A DNA stretch of 64,000 nt, taken from positions 600,770 through 664,769 of the forward strand of contig JACTAT010000016.1 of NCBI GenBank assembly GCA_014526335.1. Direction: 5' to 3'. The notes under the pieces were generated by a model, which saw only the letters and a list, made by a program, of their open reading frames with translations, was not told the origin of the DNA and searched no databases. This document shows, one piece after another, positions 22,696-35,989 of the stretch. This DNA is from Chrysaora quinquecirrha (taxonomy: Eukaryota > Cnidaria > Scyphozoa > Semaeostomeae > Pelagiidae). The translations under genes and the position numbers were made by a program. Position 1 is the first letter of the stretch, and each line of letters starts with the position of its first letter.

Positions 22696-22799
22696 CGATT
22701 ATTTAGAATATAGGGTATAACCTATTTTCTAATCATCAACATAAAAGTTGGTTGAACACGTTTCTCCGCATCCCATGTGACCTCGTCGCCACCCCAACC
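22696..22799 (+). repeat. KDZ left terminal inverted repeat
   Basis: It begins CGATTATTTAGAATATAGGG and ends CGCCACCCCAACC. It matches the reverse complement of 35990-36093 with only a few mismatches (for example CTATTTTCTAATCATCAAC against CTAAATTCTAATTATCAAG). Confidence 0.9.
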
Positions 22800-22815
22800 G
22801 TCAGTTGTCAACAAT

Positions 22816-25800
22816 ATGTTCCGGGGACCTTTGTGTGGCGGCGTGAGTGCGAAAGCAGAAGCAAGATGGTTTGAAGGCAAAATGGCGCCCCACAGACGGT
22901 TGCGGAAGTTCCACAATGTCATCAAAATACGTGGACCTGGCATTTCAAAAACGAAGAAAATCGAGGTTCGTCTATGTTGCTCAGCTGAGAGCAGTAGCAG
23001 AACAAGTTCTAAGACTCAAGAAAGAGAAATAACAACATCAGGATCAGATGATTCTCCACATGTGAATGGGCCTAACACAAACAACGTTGATCGATCAGAT
23101 GAGAAAGCTGAAGAAATTGGACTTGGGAAAGATGTCGATGTCGTCATGGATGGAGCAGAACTGTTAACTGAATACAGGAAGCGGAAGCTGAGAGAAGAAA
23201 AAGTTGGGAAGAAAAGAGGGAGAGTTGGAAGTTGCCTTTATGAAGCAGCAATTTTGCCTGCGAATGCCAATTGCATTAGTTGCATTGAAAACGGGTCAGC
23301 CAGTCCTCGAAAGGCAGTCTGCCGCTGTCAGGATTGCGGTTGTCAGCAATTACTTTGCCTACAGTGTGCATCGGCACGTCACAATAATTACAACATATTT
23401 CATGTACTGGAGATTTGGAAGGTGAGCATGAGCATTATTGATATTGTTCTTTTAAAGCCTCCTAGCTACATACCACCACCACCCTTCTTCAAAACCACCA
23501 CCTCCACCACCACCACCTTTCTTGTAAATTTGTATTTTTTGAAGACGAAAACGACGAAGGAGTGCTATTTTCTTTTTTGTAGGATGGAAAATTTGTGCCT
23601 ATGTTTGTCAACAACTTTGTTATTTTTGCACCTGGACATGAAAACTGTGGATCCGTTACAGACATTAAATCAATGGTTTTTGTTGATATGCAAGGTGGGC
23701 ATAAATTCAAATTGTTAGATAGCTTAACTACTATATGGACATAATTTTTATCCCTTCCATGTTCAATGCATGTTTCTACAACATCGAAAATTCTTTTCAA
23801 GGTCGACAACACTTGAAAAAGATTATGTTTTGCAAATGTCAGACTGAGGCTGAAGCCCTTATTTCACTTGGATTCTGGCCAGGAAGTGCAGAGAAACCTG
23901 TATCAGCATTTGATACAAGACTACTGGACATGCTATCTGATCTTCTCTTTGAGTGCCAGTGTTCTCTTGACAAACTTTGTGCAACAATTGATTTGTGGAA
24001 AGGACCTTTATTACCCACTCATGTAAGTTCTATATGAATTTTCACTTTGAAATTCTTACAGAATATTTGCCCCTTCCGTGCATAAGGAAGGTGTGGAGAT
24101 TATAATGGTCTAGTATACTTATATATGATAGTTGGAACCTTAGTCCCCATTCTTCAGCAGCATTAAAGCAAGGCTCTAGGTCTTAAAAATGTCCTGAATT
24201 GATTGCCCATTTGCCCATTGATTTGTCAAAAATAAGAACAACTTAATATCATGTCCAGCCTCAGATGAAAAATAAGAAACAAGAAAATGTGTTTAAGAAT
24301 TTCAATCCCATATTGAGAAAGCAGAACTATTCAGTTACTATATAAAAGAATACAAAAGATATGCCACACTGTTATTATATTGTTGGTAGAAGCAATTAAT
24401 TGTGTGCAGTTGTAGCAAAATCAGTGTTAAAATAAGAATGCTAACAAGAACACTGGAGCCTCAAATTATTTAAAAATAAAAGCATCAAACCTTGGCAAAA
24501 TTATCTGGTTCTTATAAAAAAATGTAAATGCTTGAAACTTTTCTTCAACTTGGAAATTATTGAAAGTTTCCTCTTGTATAAGTTTCAATTTATTTTACTT
24601 TCACCTGATTATGTGAGTATTAACTTGCGTTTTTCTTGTACTGCAGGTCAAAAACATCTACAAGGTTTTAAATAGTGGATCATTTGCTGAGTACAGGTTT
24701 GTGATATACTGTAGTTCTTATTCTGTTTTGATTCCAGACATTTCTATTTAAATACCCTGGCATGTGTTTCTGACATTAAGCAATAAATGTATTTTTTAGA
24801 TTTTTCAAGCATTCAATAAGACTTCAAGCCGAGAAATGTACTCTTTGCCCAAAGGTATTTTTATCTTTAAATATTATTTGTCAAAGCTAGGTGACCTGCA
24901 TGCAGTAGTAACATCAAACAAAGACAATTATTAAACCTCATAAGCTGCATTAGTTTATGTTTTTTCTTTTGTCAATGTTTGTTATTATTTTGCAGCCAAA
25001 TAACAAAGGAACTCTCATAGAGATCATGGATGCATGTTTTGGGTTTGTGAGAAAGAAGAGTGCTGGATTAAGTTTAAATGCACCAAAGTATGAAATGTGT
25101 ATGTTTGGAGACCAGGCAGATGTTGATAACTTTGTTTTAAATCATTCAAGAGATGTGAACAAATCTGAAAATGTAACTCAAAAGTCCTTTTCTTTTATTA
25201 TTTTAAGCAGAAGTCTTGTTGCCTGAAATATTCTCTTTTTGCATGAAACCAAATCAATTCATGAAATAAATGACTCAACCAATGCTCTATTTTTTATTCA
25301 TGTTCTAGAGCTGCAGTCAATATAGGGCAGGTGAAATAACAGAGTGTATAAGATCGAAAGGAAAAAATGAAAATATGATGAGAAAGCTGTGTTTGGAAGG
25401 ATTTGCCGACATGGGTTTCCAAAGGGATTTATAAGTCTGAAACACGGAGAGAGGTAAGTAACTTGTTAACTTTCTATGATAGTTGTTTGTGTTAGATTAA
25501 ATAATACTAAAGATTTCTTTTCATTTTGCATATAGCTTTAACATGACTATAATTTTACAGAATAGCTTATGCTGTCTATGAGCTGAAGCGCATGATAGAG
25601 CCATACAGTGAATCAGACAATGTTGAAATAAAATGCATGTATGATATAGCTTGCATTCTTCATAAGCATCTCAAGGTAAATATTAATTTTTTTTATAGTC
25701 TAAACACAATGAAAATAACACGATAGTGAAAAATGTTGCGGTAGTCAGCAATGGATATGGAAATTTTAATTGTCTAAGTAATTTTTCCTTTTCTCAAATA

Positions 25801-28483
25801 GAACAACAACTGTTATGATTTGTAAAAACATTTACAGAAAATTCAGTTTGGGATCCCGATTTTCCATAGCTATGTTCATGTCAACCAATGCCAGGTAATG
25901 TTTTGTGGTACAAATTTTGATCTCACAGCTATCATACTTTGGTGACCGACTTTGTGACTAAATATGTTTCCTCTTTTAATGAAGGTTGCATATTCTCCAA
26001 GACGAGTTGCAGGATTTGGTTTGACTGATGGAGAAGGCATAGAGAGATTGTGGTCATACCTCCGGAAATTTTGCTATATGACAAAGGAAATGACTGCAAG
26101 CAATAGAACTGATCTTTTGACAGAGGCGTTATTGCATTATGCAAGAAGAATAAACCAAAGACAAGGTAAGTTGGTGCTCAGATTACATTATTTAGTTATA
26201 AAACAAGATTTGTCACAGCTTCTCAAGCTTCATACAAAGCAAATATTTAAGGGAATATTTTTTTCTGGTTTTCAGGGACATACCTCAAAAAGAATCTAAA
26301 AAAGGCCAGATTGCTGAAGGAGAAAACAGAGGATGATCTTCAACAAAGCTACTCTAGCATTTCCTGTGAGTGGAACTCTTAACATCATTCTCTTTAACAA
26401 AGACCACAGGAGGCCAAATGGCATAAATATCATGAGTGATGTATTCTCATGCTTGTTTTCCTGCCTTAATATATAGTAAATAAATAACAAGGAGTGAAGC
26501 TTTTTTGAATAACGCTGATTTAACATTGTTTTGTTAAGCCTGAATTTTGGTGGATTTTGCATTAAATGCCAATTTCTTTAGATCAAAATGTTCGCCAACA
26601 CCTAAGCTGTCTAAAGAGTACATTTGTTTTCACTTTCCTAAATCATCTAACACAAAATTCAAGGAAATTCAGGCTAAAGAAAGCATTGTTAAATCAAGGC
26701 TATTTAAAAAGCTTCACTCCTTGTTATTTATTTATTATACCGTATAAATATGGTACAGCTAATATAATGTTCTGTTTTCCAAACAAGAACATGAATTCGA
26801 TATCTACATTGAAAATAGAATGTTTGAGGCAGAATAAATAAAACGAAAGGATACATCATTCCTGATATTTATGCGATTGGGCCTGTTATGCAAGGACCTT
26901 TAACTGCTTTGAGTTATTTTTTCTGGCGTCAATGATCAACAGTTTCTGTTCTCTATAGCAAAAGTGAAAATTACCTCTTCTGTTCTGGCTGAGTGGAAGG
27001 AAGCTGAACTCAGACGTCTTTTGCCTAAACCAGGTTTCATTCTTTTCAATATGTTTTAACACATTCGTTTTTAGTGACATGACTGTAATGGCGTTTGCTT
27101 TATAACTGTTTCTGGGGGTGTTTCTGACAAATTAAATAAACCTTCAAATTTCATTTTTTACAGTAGCACAGCGCTCTACAATGTCATGGGAGTTACAATA
27201 TGCTCAGCTGCTGTGGGACCACTTTCAACTTAGGTAAGATAACTAATTTTGTTAATTAAAGTGTCTAAAGTATCTTTCAAAGTGAAATGTTTTAATTTTT
27301 GTCAAATAATACAAATGCATACAATCTGCATGGGTGTTAGTTATTGGTTAAATATTTTTTATATGAAATATGTCAACATAAATTTTTTCAGGAATTCCAT
27401 TGCATCAACAAATGAAAACGACATGGAAAATAATCCAAAAGATCTTATCAATAAAGCAAACAAGTAATCTATTTATTTTCTAGAAGTCAGCATCATTATG
27501 CATTTAATCATTTATTACAAGTTTGTCTAATGACATTACTTGAAATTTATGTGCGCTTCTTTTCAGACTTGATGAAAAGCTGAAAGTTATGGAAAAAAAG
27601 AATGGAATAACAAAGCGATGGAAGCATTCCAATCCTCGTTTCGTTTCTGCGTTTAAAGCGATTGAAATGGAAAGACGAGAGTCATTTCTTGAGAAACTGC
27701 ATGCATTATCCGTCGAAAGGCACCTCCAGCTTATGCTTAAAGAAAGATATTCAAGTAAACTCGCGTGCATAACTTTATCATTCTTTGAATTCGTTATTTC
27801 ATGCAAAATATAACAATTGTGAATTATTTCTGCGTTATAATTAGGTTTACTACTTTCCCTTTTAGCTGGTCAGAAGAAGCTGCCAGACTTGCAAGACAAG
27901 TCAACCAACAGACGAAGAAAATAAAGATCGAGCTAGCAAGGTACAATGCACGACTCTCGCTCATTAAAGAGCACATTGAAATACCACAGAAACCTGTAAC
28001 ATTTATGGTTGCTAAAGATCCCAACTCAGATTTGTACTCAAATCTTGTCGACGTCGAAAACCCAATGAAGAAATTCCTTTCTGCATCAGGAGGCGCATTA
28101 TTCAATTGTCAGAATTGTTGAAACGGTGTGACGAAGAGGAAGCACTGCTGAGAAAGGAATGCAAAACCCTCTTAGCTTCAAAATTGGAGAATATTGATAA
28201 AATCCAGCAAAGAGCTAACGATCTAGCATGTAGAGAAGATGCTTACTCCAAAGGTTTATCTGCATGGCTCAGCAGCCATGTAATGCAGATACAGAAAGAA
28301 ATAGAGGCTGATAAACAAACATTTCAGTTATACGAGATAGAAATTCCCAGCAGAATACAATCTATGGAATGTGGCTACCTTGCCAATTTGCTTTACGAAA
28401 CTGCGTTTGATGAATCAGACGATGAACCAGCCTTAGCTGATACAGATTCTGATTCAGAATTTGAGCTAACCCTTGAAGATTGA
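22816..28483 (+). CDS. KDZ transposase, 16 exons, probably broken by two frameshifts
   Basis: Exons traced by phase and GT-AG sites: start (ATG 22816 or 22882)-23421, 23583-23694, 23802-24022, 24647-24696, 24800-24854, 24996-25172, 25309-25453, 25561-25675, 25838-25894, 25985-26165, 26276-26365, 26959-27033, 27164-27233, 27392-27463, 27567-27754 and 27874-28483. The N terminus has a Cys-rich CxC-type zinc-binding region (exon 1, near 23270-23380). The RNase-H-like core follows, with a probable catalytic Asp in MDACF (exon 6), Asp in YDIAC (exon 8) and Glu in DGEGIERLWS (exon 10). The C terminus is coiled-coil-rich with an acidic end. Reading frame is lost by one base in exon 7 (A run at 25370-25373) and again near 28065-28072; each lies in an A-rich run. 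It would catalyse cut-and-paste transposition. These breaks mean either decay or sequence error. Confidence 0.85.
26466..26748. mobile_element. Foldback MITE in a transposase intron
   Basis: TAAATAACAAGGAGTGAAGC on the left and its inverted counterpart near 26708-26735 bound a palindrome. The inner blocks GATTTAACATTG and AGCCTGAATTT are also mirrored. It lies wholly in the intron 26366-26958, so it does not disturb coding. Confidence 0.7.
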
Positions 28484-28718
28484 GTTTACTCGTGGACACT
28501 TACAAACTGGTGCAAATGTCTTTAAACTATTTAGAATCTGTAATTCTTTGCTTAACACTTGATTATAAGAACAAGTATATAAATGTACATTGATTTGTTG
28601 AAGTTTTCAAATATCAAATCTTTCATGCCAAAGAAATTTTTCATGTTATAATGATGGAGAAAAGACCGACAATTGCCTTTCTCTATCTCAGCATTCCTGT
28701 TAGGTATGGAATTATATG

Positions 28719-31700
28719 AAAAAAATAATTTTGAGAAAAAAGCGAAAAAGATAGGTAAATATGCGACATAACGCTAAGTGAGCCTAAGTCTATAAGAGGA
28801 GTGGGTTATTTAGTCTTCAATTTCGAAATATGCGCAAATTGTCACATAATTTTGAGAAAAAAGTGAAAAGATAGGGAAATATGCGACAGAACGCTAAGTG
28901 AGCCTAAGTCTATAAGAGGAGTGGGTTATTTAGTCTTCAATTTCGAAATATGCGCAAATTGTCACATAATTTTGAGAAAAAAGTGAAAAGATAGGGAAAT
29001 ATGCGACAGAACGCTAAGTGAGCCTAAGTCTATAAGAGGAGTGGGTTATTTAGTCTTCAATTTCGAAATATGCGCAAATTGTCACATAATTTTGAGAAAA
29101 AAGTGAAAAGATAGGGAAATATGCGACAGAACGCTAAGTGAGCCTAAGTCTATAAGAAGAGTGGGTTATTTAGTCTTCATTTTCGAAATATGCGCAAATT
29201 GTCACATAATTTTGAAAAAAGTGAAAAGATAGAGAAATATGCGACAAACCCCTAAGTGAGCCTAAGTCTATAAGAAGAGTGGGTTATTTAGTCTTCATTT
29301 TCGAAATATGCGCAAATTGTCACATAATTTTGAGAAAAAAGTGAAAAGATAGGGAAATATGCGACAGAACGCTAAGTGAGCCTAAGTCTATAAGAGGAGT
29401 GGGTTATTTAGTCTTCAATTTCGAAATATGCGCAAATTGTCACATAATTTTGAGAAAAAAGTGAAAAGATAGGGAAATATGCGACAGAACGCTAAGTGAG
29501 CCTAAGTCTATAAGAAGAGTGGGTTATTTAGTCTTCATTTTCGAAATATGCGCAAATTGTCACATAATTTTGAAAAAAGTGAAAAGATAGAGAAATATGC
29601 GACAAACCCCTAAGTGAGCCTAAGTCTATAAGAAGAGTGGGTTATTTAGTCTTCATTTTCGAAATATGCGCAAATTGTCACATAATTTTGAGAAAAAAGT
29701 GAAAAGATAGAGAAATATGCGACAAAACGCTAAGTGAGCCTAAGTCTATAAGAAGAGTGGATTATTTAGTCTTCATTTTCGAAATATGCGCAAATTGTCA
29801 CATAATTTTGAGAAAAAAGTGAAAAGATAGGGAAATATGCGACAGAACGCTAAGTGAGCCTAAGTCTATAAGAGGAGTGGGCTATTTAGTCTTCATTTTC
29901 GAAATATGCGCAAATTGTCACATAATTTTGAGAAAAAAGTGAAAAGATAGGGAAATATGCGACAGAACGCTAAGTGAGCCTAAGTCTATAAGAGGAGTGG
30001 GTTATTTAGTCTTCAATTTCGAAATATGCGCAAATTGTCACATAATTTTGAGAAAAAAGTGAAAAGATAGGGAAATATGCGTTAGAACGCTATGTGAGCC
30101 TAAGTCTATAAGAAGAGTGAGTTATTTAGTCTTCAATTTCGAAATATGCGCAAATTGTCACATAATTTTGAGAAAAAAGTGAAAAGATAGGGAAATATGC
30201 GACAGAACGCTAAGTGAGCCTAAGTCTATAAGAGGAGTGGGTTATTTAGTCTTCAATTTCGAAATATGCGCAAATTGTCACATAATTTTGAGAAAAAAGT
30301 GAAAAGATAGGGAAATATGCGACAGAACGCTAAGTGAGCCTAAGTCTATAAGAGGAGTGGGCTATTTAGTCTTCATTTTCGAAATATGCGCAAATTGTCA
30401 CATAATTTTGAGAAAAAAGTGAAAAGATAGGGAAATATGCGACAGAACGCTAAGTGAGCCTAAGTCTATAAGAGGAGTGGGTTATTTAGTCTTCATTTTC
30501 GAAATATGCGCAAATTGTCACATAATTTTGAAAAAAGTGAAAAGATAGAGAAATATGCGACAAACCCCTAAGTGAGCCCAAGTCTATAAGAAGAGTGGGT
30601 TATTTAGTCTTCATTTTCGAAATATGCGCAAATTGTCACATAATTTTGAAAAAAGTGAAAAGATAGAGAAATATGCGACAAACCCCTAAGTGAGCCCAAG
30701 TCTATAAGAAGAGTGGGTTATTTAGTCTTCATTTTCGAAATATGCGCAAATTGTCACATAATTTTGAGAAAAAAGTGAAAAGATAGGGAAATATGCGACA
30801 GAACGCTAAGTGAGCCTAAGTCTATAAGAAGAGTGGGTTATTTAGTCTTCATTTTCGAAATATGCGCAAATTGTCACATAATTTTGAGAAAAAAGTGAAA
30901 AGATAGGGAAATATGCGACAGAACGCTAAGTGAGCCTAAGTCTATAAGAAGAGTGGGTTATTTAGTCTTCATTTTCGAAATATGCGCGAATTGTCACATA
31001 ATTTTGAAAAAAGTGAAAAGATAGGGAAATATGCGACAGAACGCTAAGTGAGCCTAAGTCTATAAGAAGAGTGGGTTATTTAGTCTTCAATTTCGAAATA
31101 TGCGCAAATTGTCACATAATTTTGAGAAAAAAGTGAAAAGATAGGGAAATATGCGACAGAACGCTAAGTGAGCCTAAGTCTATAAGAAGAGTGGGTTATT
31201 TAGTCTTCATTTTCGAAATATGCGCAAATTGTCACATAATTTTGAGAAAAAAGTGAAAAGATAGGGAAATATGCGACAGAACGCTATGTGAGCCTAAGTC
31301 TATAAGAGGAGTGGGTTATTTAGTCTTCAATTTCGAAATATGCGCAAATTGTCACATAATTTTGAGAAAAAAGTGAAAAGATAGGGAAATATGCGACAGA
31401 ACGCTAAGTGAGCCTAAGTCTATAAGAGGAGTGGGCTATTTAGTCTTCATTTTCGAAATATGCGCAAATTGTCACATAATTTTGAGAAAAAAGTGAAAAG
31501 ATAGGGAAATATGCGACAGAACGCTAAGTGAGCCTAAGTCTATAAGAGGAGTGGGTTATTTAGTCTTCAATTTCGAAATATGTGCAAATTGTCACATAAT
31601 TTTGAGAAAAAAGTGAAAAGATAGGGAAATATGCGACAGAACGCTATGTGAGCCTAAGTCTATAAGAAGAGTGGGTTATTGGATCTTCAATTTCGAAACA

Positions 31701-31757
31701 TGCGCAAACTGTCAAATAGATTGGAGAAAAAAGCGAAAAGATAGGGAAATATGTACT
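28719..31757 (+). repeat. 120-bp tandem repeat array inside the KDZ element
   Basis: About 25 copies have a 120-bp unit; some lack two bases (TTTTGAAAAAAG against TTTTGAGAAAAAAG). Each holds GAAATATGCGACAGAACGCT, AAGTCTATAAGAGGAGTGGG and TTTCGAAATATGCGC. Variants (AGGAGTG or AGAAGAGTG, AATTTCG or ATTTTCG, GAACGCT or AACCCCT) recur in blocks, showing that groups of units were duplicated together. The first and last units are the most diverged. The array sits between the two convergent genes, downstream of both stop codons. It has no coding capacity. Confidence 0.95.
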
Positions 31758-31992
31758 GTATCGCAAAAGTGAATCCATTAATAAGAATTGCAGGCAAAAA
31801 AGTGAAATGTTTTCTACTGATTTTGTCATCGTCATATATTATCTAGGTTAGTTAACTTGAGAACCAATAATTCTTTCAAGATATCTATACCAAAGAAGAT
31901 TCGGTTGATTCTACAGAAAGTAGTAATTTTGTTTTTGTAAGAGTAAGATCCTTCAGAAGAAAACATGATTGGAATGGAAAAAACGTCTGTTC

Positions 31993-34900
31993 TCACTGAA
32001 GACCTAAGTCTGCTAGTCTCTTTTTTACAGCAGTGGTAAATTCTTTGTCCATGATGTATTCCGACTTTTTGTTAGGTTTTGGAAGGTGGCAGCTGATTAC
32101 GTCTCCATCAACATTCTTTATAATGTTAACATTTTTTATCGCTGCTACATTGTCTTGAATGCGATAACGTTGACCACTGATTTTCTGCAGCCAATACCCA
32201 GGTATGCTCTGATCTTTATTAATATTAAGATCTTCTGCATTCCCTCTGTAATTAAAAAGCCAAAATTGTTTTGGGGAATCCGTAAATGTCGGAACTACTA
32301 CTCCGTCTTTGTCAGCATACATTTCCTTGATAATTTTGCAAGCATCTGCAGAGAAGCACCACAAGTAGTTTGACAGTACATCTACTTGCTCCTCATCTCG
32401 TAGTACTGGAAGCACTTCCATTTCATGCTCCTCAATGCGGGCTCCACCACTGATTGCCCGTTTTGCCACATCTTCTTCAACCAGCTTAAGAATGCTTGTT
32501 GGCACAAATGTTTCACTGGGAAGTTCAGGCACAACATTCAATTCCTCAGTGGTAATCATAATTCGGACATTTTCTTTATTTTCCATAATCTTCTGAATCT
32601 GTCTCTGACCATAAGTGCATGGCTTCTTTATTTTGCCATCATTTGTCTTCCACTCTATATCATCAGGGAGTCCTCTATCCTGAAATTCCCTTTCAAGTAA
32701 GGTACCTTTGCAGATTTTGATCCAATAGCTTTTGCTACAAGAAAATCAATGCAAATAAGCCTTCTAAGAGTGTAAAACTAAACTATAACTGATGCTAGAT
32801 GTAACAACCTTTATCATTTCATTAAAACTTAAAATTGAATAGTCTTTGTATTGTGCAAAACTCCGTGGTTGCAATTCAAGGGAATATGCCCCTTCAGTGA
32901 TGATTAGCTCTTATTTCAATAAACAAAATACACAATAGGCAAGGAAAGCTGGTTTTATTAGAATAGCATTAGTGAATAGCGATCAGGACAGATTGCTTCA
33001 GGAGTTGAATTGAAGATCTAGTTAAATTACATGAAAAACAAATTTTGGTAAAGAAAAAACATTGTCTTTTACCATATTCTTTATTGTAAAGATTCTGCAA
33101 ATCTTGGTAGGAATATGTTTGCATTTTTTCATTAGCTTCTAGAATCAAGAATCAATAATATTAATATCAAAAGATAAGGAAGATTTGGTAGATATTGATG
33201 TATATAACTTTTAAGCAGATCAGTTAGTGGGGCATTCATATGCAGTTTTAAAATTCAGAACCCCATGAAGTGTTTTAAATACCTAATATATTTAGCAAGC
33301 TCAAACATCACTAAATAATAAAATAATGGTGACTACTGTATATTTTGCTCCAATTCAAGTATTTGGTACTTAAGTCTCCACTTGGGTGCAAGAGTGCCTT
33401 TCTGCAAGGTAGCACCTCACATATGATTTTGAAAGCTCTAATGAAGGGTTTACACCACCAGTTTACATACAGTGGTTTAATAAAATGGTTTATAATAATT
33501 TAGGCTTGCTAGCTGGGTGAAACAAAACAACAGGATGATTTCAATAAAAATAATTGCAATTTTGTGGAGCAACTGTCCATGCAAGCTTAACCAAATCAGT
33601 ACATTTCTGGCTATAAGAATATAAAAGTGATAAAAAAGTAACATACCAAAAATTGCCTGAATTCCAAATCAATCCCATTGCATTTACTTAAACAATCTAT
33701 ACCTCTTTTAGAACCATAGTAACAAAGTTTATTGTCATCAATTAATATGCTGGCACTTTCAACTCCAAGTTTCTCAAGAACTGAAATCTAAAAGGAGGAA
33801 AATTTATAAAAGTTTTAGCTTTGTTAGTTGTAGCCAGATTAATTTAGAAGCTGCAAAATAACATTTTAGAGAATGAAAGGCATTCTGATCTTACTTCATC
33901 AAGTAGTCTTCTCTTGTGCTTCTTTACCAAAATAGCCTTTTCATTTTCTGTTATTTCCTCAATTTCTATTTCATTGATTCTGGTTGCTTCTTCAGCCAAC
34001 CTTTCTTTTTTGGATGGACTTAAATTTTTCCATTCATTGGAAACAAGAATATTTCTTTCTGCATTGTTTAGCCCCTTCAGTTTTCCTGGAATAAAACATG
34101 AATATATCATTTGTTGATTGCTTTGACACTTTAATTCACTTGATAGGAGAAAATGAAAAATGCACAACATCAAATCTACATCTACATCATAAAATAACTC
34201 CTATTTGGAAAGGAAATTTCTTTTATTTATCACCCTTGACCATGAATATTCACATGGATGGAGGTGCCACTGACATTACACATAAAGGGCTCCAGTCAGA
34301 GCCCTAATGGTTTTATGTAGAATATTGTATAATCCATGGCATTTATTACAAACAGATAAACTGAGTGTAAAACAATGTTTTCTTTCTCAAAAACAAAAGA
34401 TTGTTTGAGAAATGTAGAGTTCACTGAAGACCTGTTCACGTTGTTATAAAATAAAGAAGAATTTGTTGATAGAAAACAAGTAAAACTTGAATAAACTATT
34501 TGTTATTTCTTGTTTGGTGTTTTTGTAATAAAAGCCAATTTACAGAATGCGGCGTTTAATAGAGGGCGTCATTTATTACAAAGGCTCAGCTTTAAGTGTG
34601 GCATTTATTAGAAATAAATACAGAATGCATCTCCAGAGTATTCTGAGTTAAGAATACTGTACTGTGAGAATTCACAATAGTATTAGATCTTTACCTTCTT
34701 TAGACAGCTGACTATAGAATACATTCTGACCACAAAGCTTCCTGTCCCCTTTTCTTCTTTTAAATTCCTTTCTCTCTACAGTTTGAATCAAATTTCTCTT
34801 CTTCTTTTCCTTGGCATTCTGGTTTCCAATCCATTTCTACAATTTTGAAAATGAAAAAGTATATAATAGAAACAAAGGAAAAATGTTTCAAATAACTAAC

Positions 34901-35273
34901 CAAAGGACTCATTCCAGAGTATACAGTTCATCAATTAGGTTAAGACTTGAAAGAACATTGTGACAAGAACAACTTCAGTGACCTCTTTACTGAAGACGGA
35001 TAACACCATCAGAGATTTCTTCACTGATTGGTGGACTTTTGCATCAATGCCTGACTTGCTATTTCACAACTCAATAGCTATAATGAAAGAACAATTGTAA
35101 AACTTAAGAAGGAATACCTTAATCTTTTCTAAATCCAACCCAGTTCTAGCAGCTGCTTCTTTAATTTTGTTGATTTCTTTTGTTGATAACATTCCATTTT
35201 CATAAAATTCAATTAAAATAGCTCTTGTATTGTCATTGATAACATTGTATGATTCAGGCCTCAAATTTTCCAT
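31993..35273 (-). CDS. KDZ accessory protein, homeodomain-like plus HMG-like regions
   Basis: Exons on the minus strand, with phases agreeing: 35273-35118, 34836-34695, 34085-33895, 33781-33647, then a last exon from about 32734 (or 32679) to 31993. The join into the last exon is unsettled: acceptor 32734 is out of phase with the GT donor at 33647, while 32679 fits. Residues 10-75 resemble a homeodomain, with a recognition helix carrying W-I-G-N-x-N-A-K before a KKKR cluster. Residues about 85-135 resemble an HMG box (FYSQLSKEG, then EWKNLSPSKKERLAEEA). The last 230 residues match nothing I recognise. The gene faces the transposase across the tandem array, so it travels with the element. It may bind element DNA or regulate the transposase; that is inference. 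Confidence 0.65.
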
Positions 35274-35989
35274 ATTTTGAGTCTAGAAGAAAATGAGAAT
35301 GAGATGCAAATAATATTTAGATTCATTTGATTTATCTGATGCACAAGCTTATAACTTATTTTTAACCTAAGGTTAGGTCACTGATTTGTGGGTTGGGCCT
35401 TGTAACATTTGGTTGGCTAGAACCTATTTAATCTCACAGCAAGGTGTTGGACAACTCTAAGATTTATACAAAACATTATTGATTTTAAAATATAGAGTAA
35501 GAGTCTAATCTAAGCCTTCATAATAAGCCTGTTTTCCCTCATTCCAAATCATTCAAAAAGCCTGGCGTCTAGGAATTAATCTTCTTAAAAGAAGAATGTC
35601 AGTAGACCTTCCTGGTAAACCTAGATACCTCCCTATCGTCCTTGAAGAGTTTAGTTCACAGTACAGCAGAGCAGACGCCAGACGGTGGTGTGATGTGAAC
35701 ATTTTAGGCGGCCTAACCCCTGCCTTTGCCAAGATTGCTAGCCCATCCAAAAGAACCGTAAACAAGTAAAAGCACCCAAGATATAAATAAAAGCACAACT
35801 TTAACTTACCGTTCCGATCTTTAAAATTCTTTGCAACTGAAAACTTGGAAGATTTAGAAACTATAAGATTGTTCAGCAACCAGAGAAATCAAAGCGCGTG
35901 GTGGTAACTATTGCTCCGCATGAAGAAACTGACAGCAGCGCGGCGGCGGCGTGTTTTCGTGTGGTGGTTGTTTATTGTGTGTATGTTAT
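35274..35989. other. KDZ right-side non-coding region
   Basis: It spans from the accessory gene's start codon to the right terminal repeat and should hold its promoter. GCGGCGGCGGC at about 35938-35950 is a short GC-rich patch. The reverse ORF at 35553-35879 shows no domain. Confidence 0.35.

Noticed and set aside
27845..27866. A third frameshift in the transposase at the last intron
   Set aside because: Using the acceptor GGTCAG at 27868-27873 instead of TTTTAG at 27860-27865 keeps the frame, so no break is needed.
28719..31757. CRISPR-like array
   Set aside because: The units are contiguous and nearly identical with no unique spacers, in an animal genome inside a transposon.
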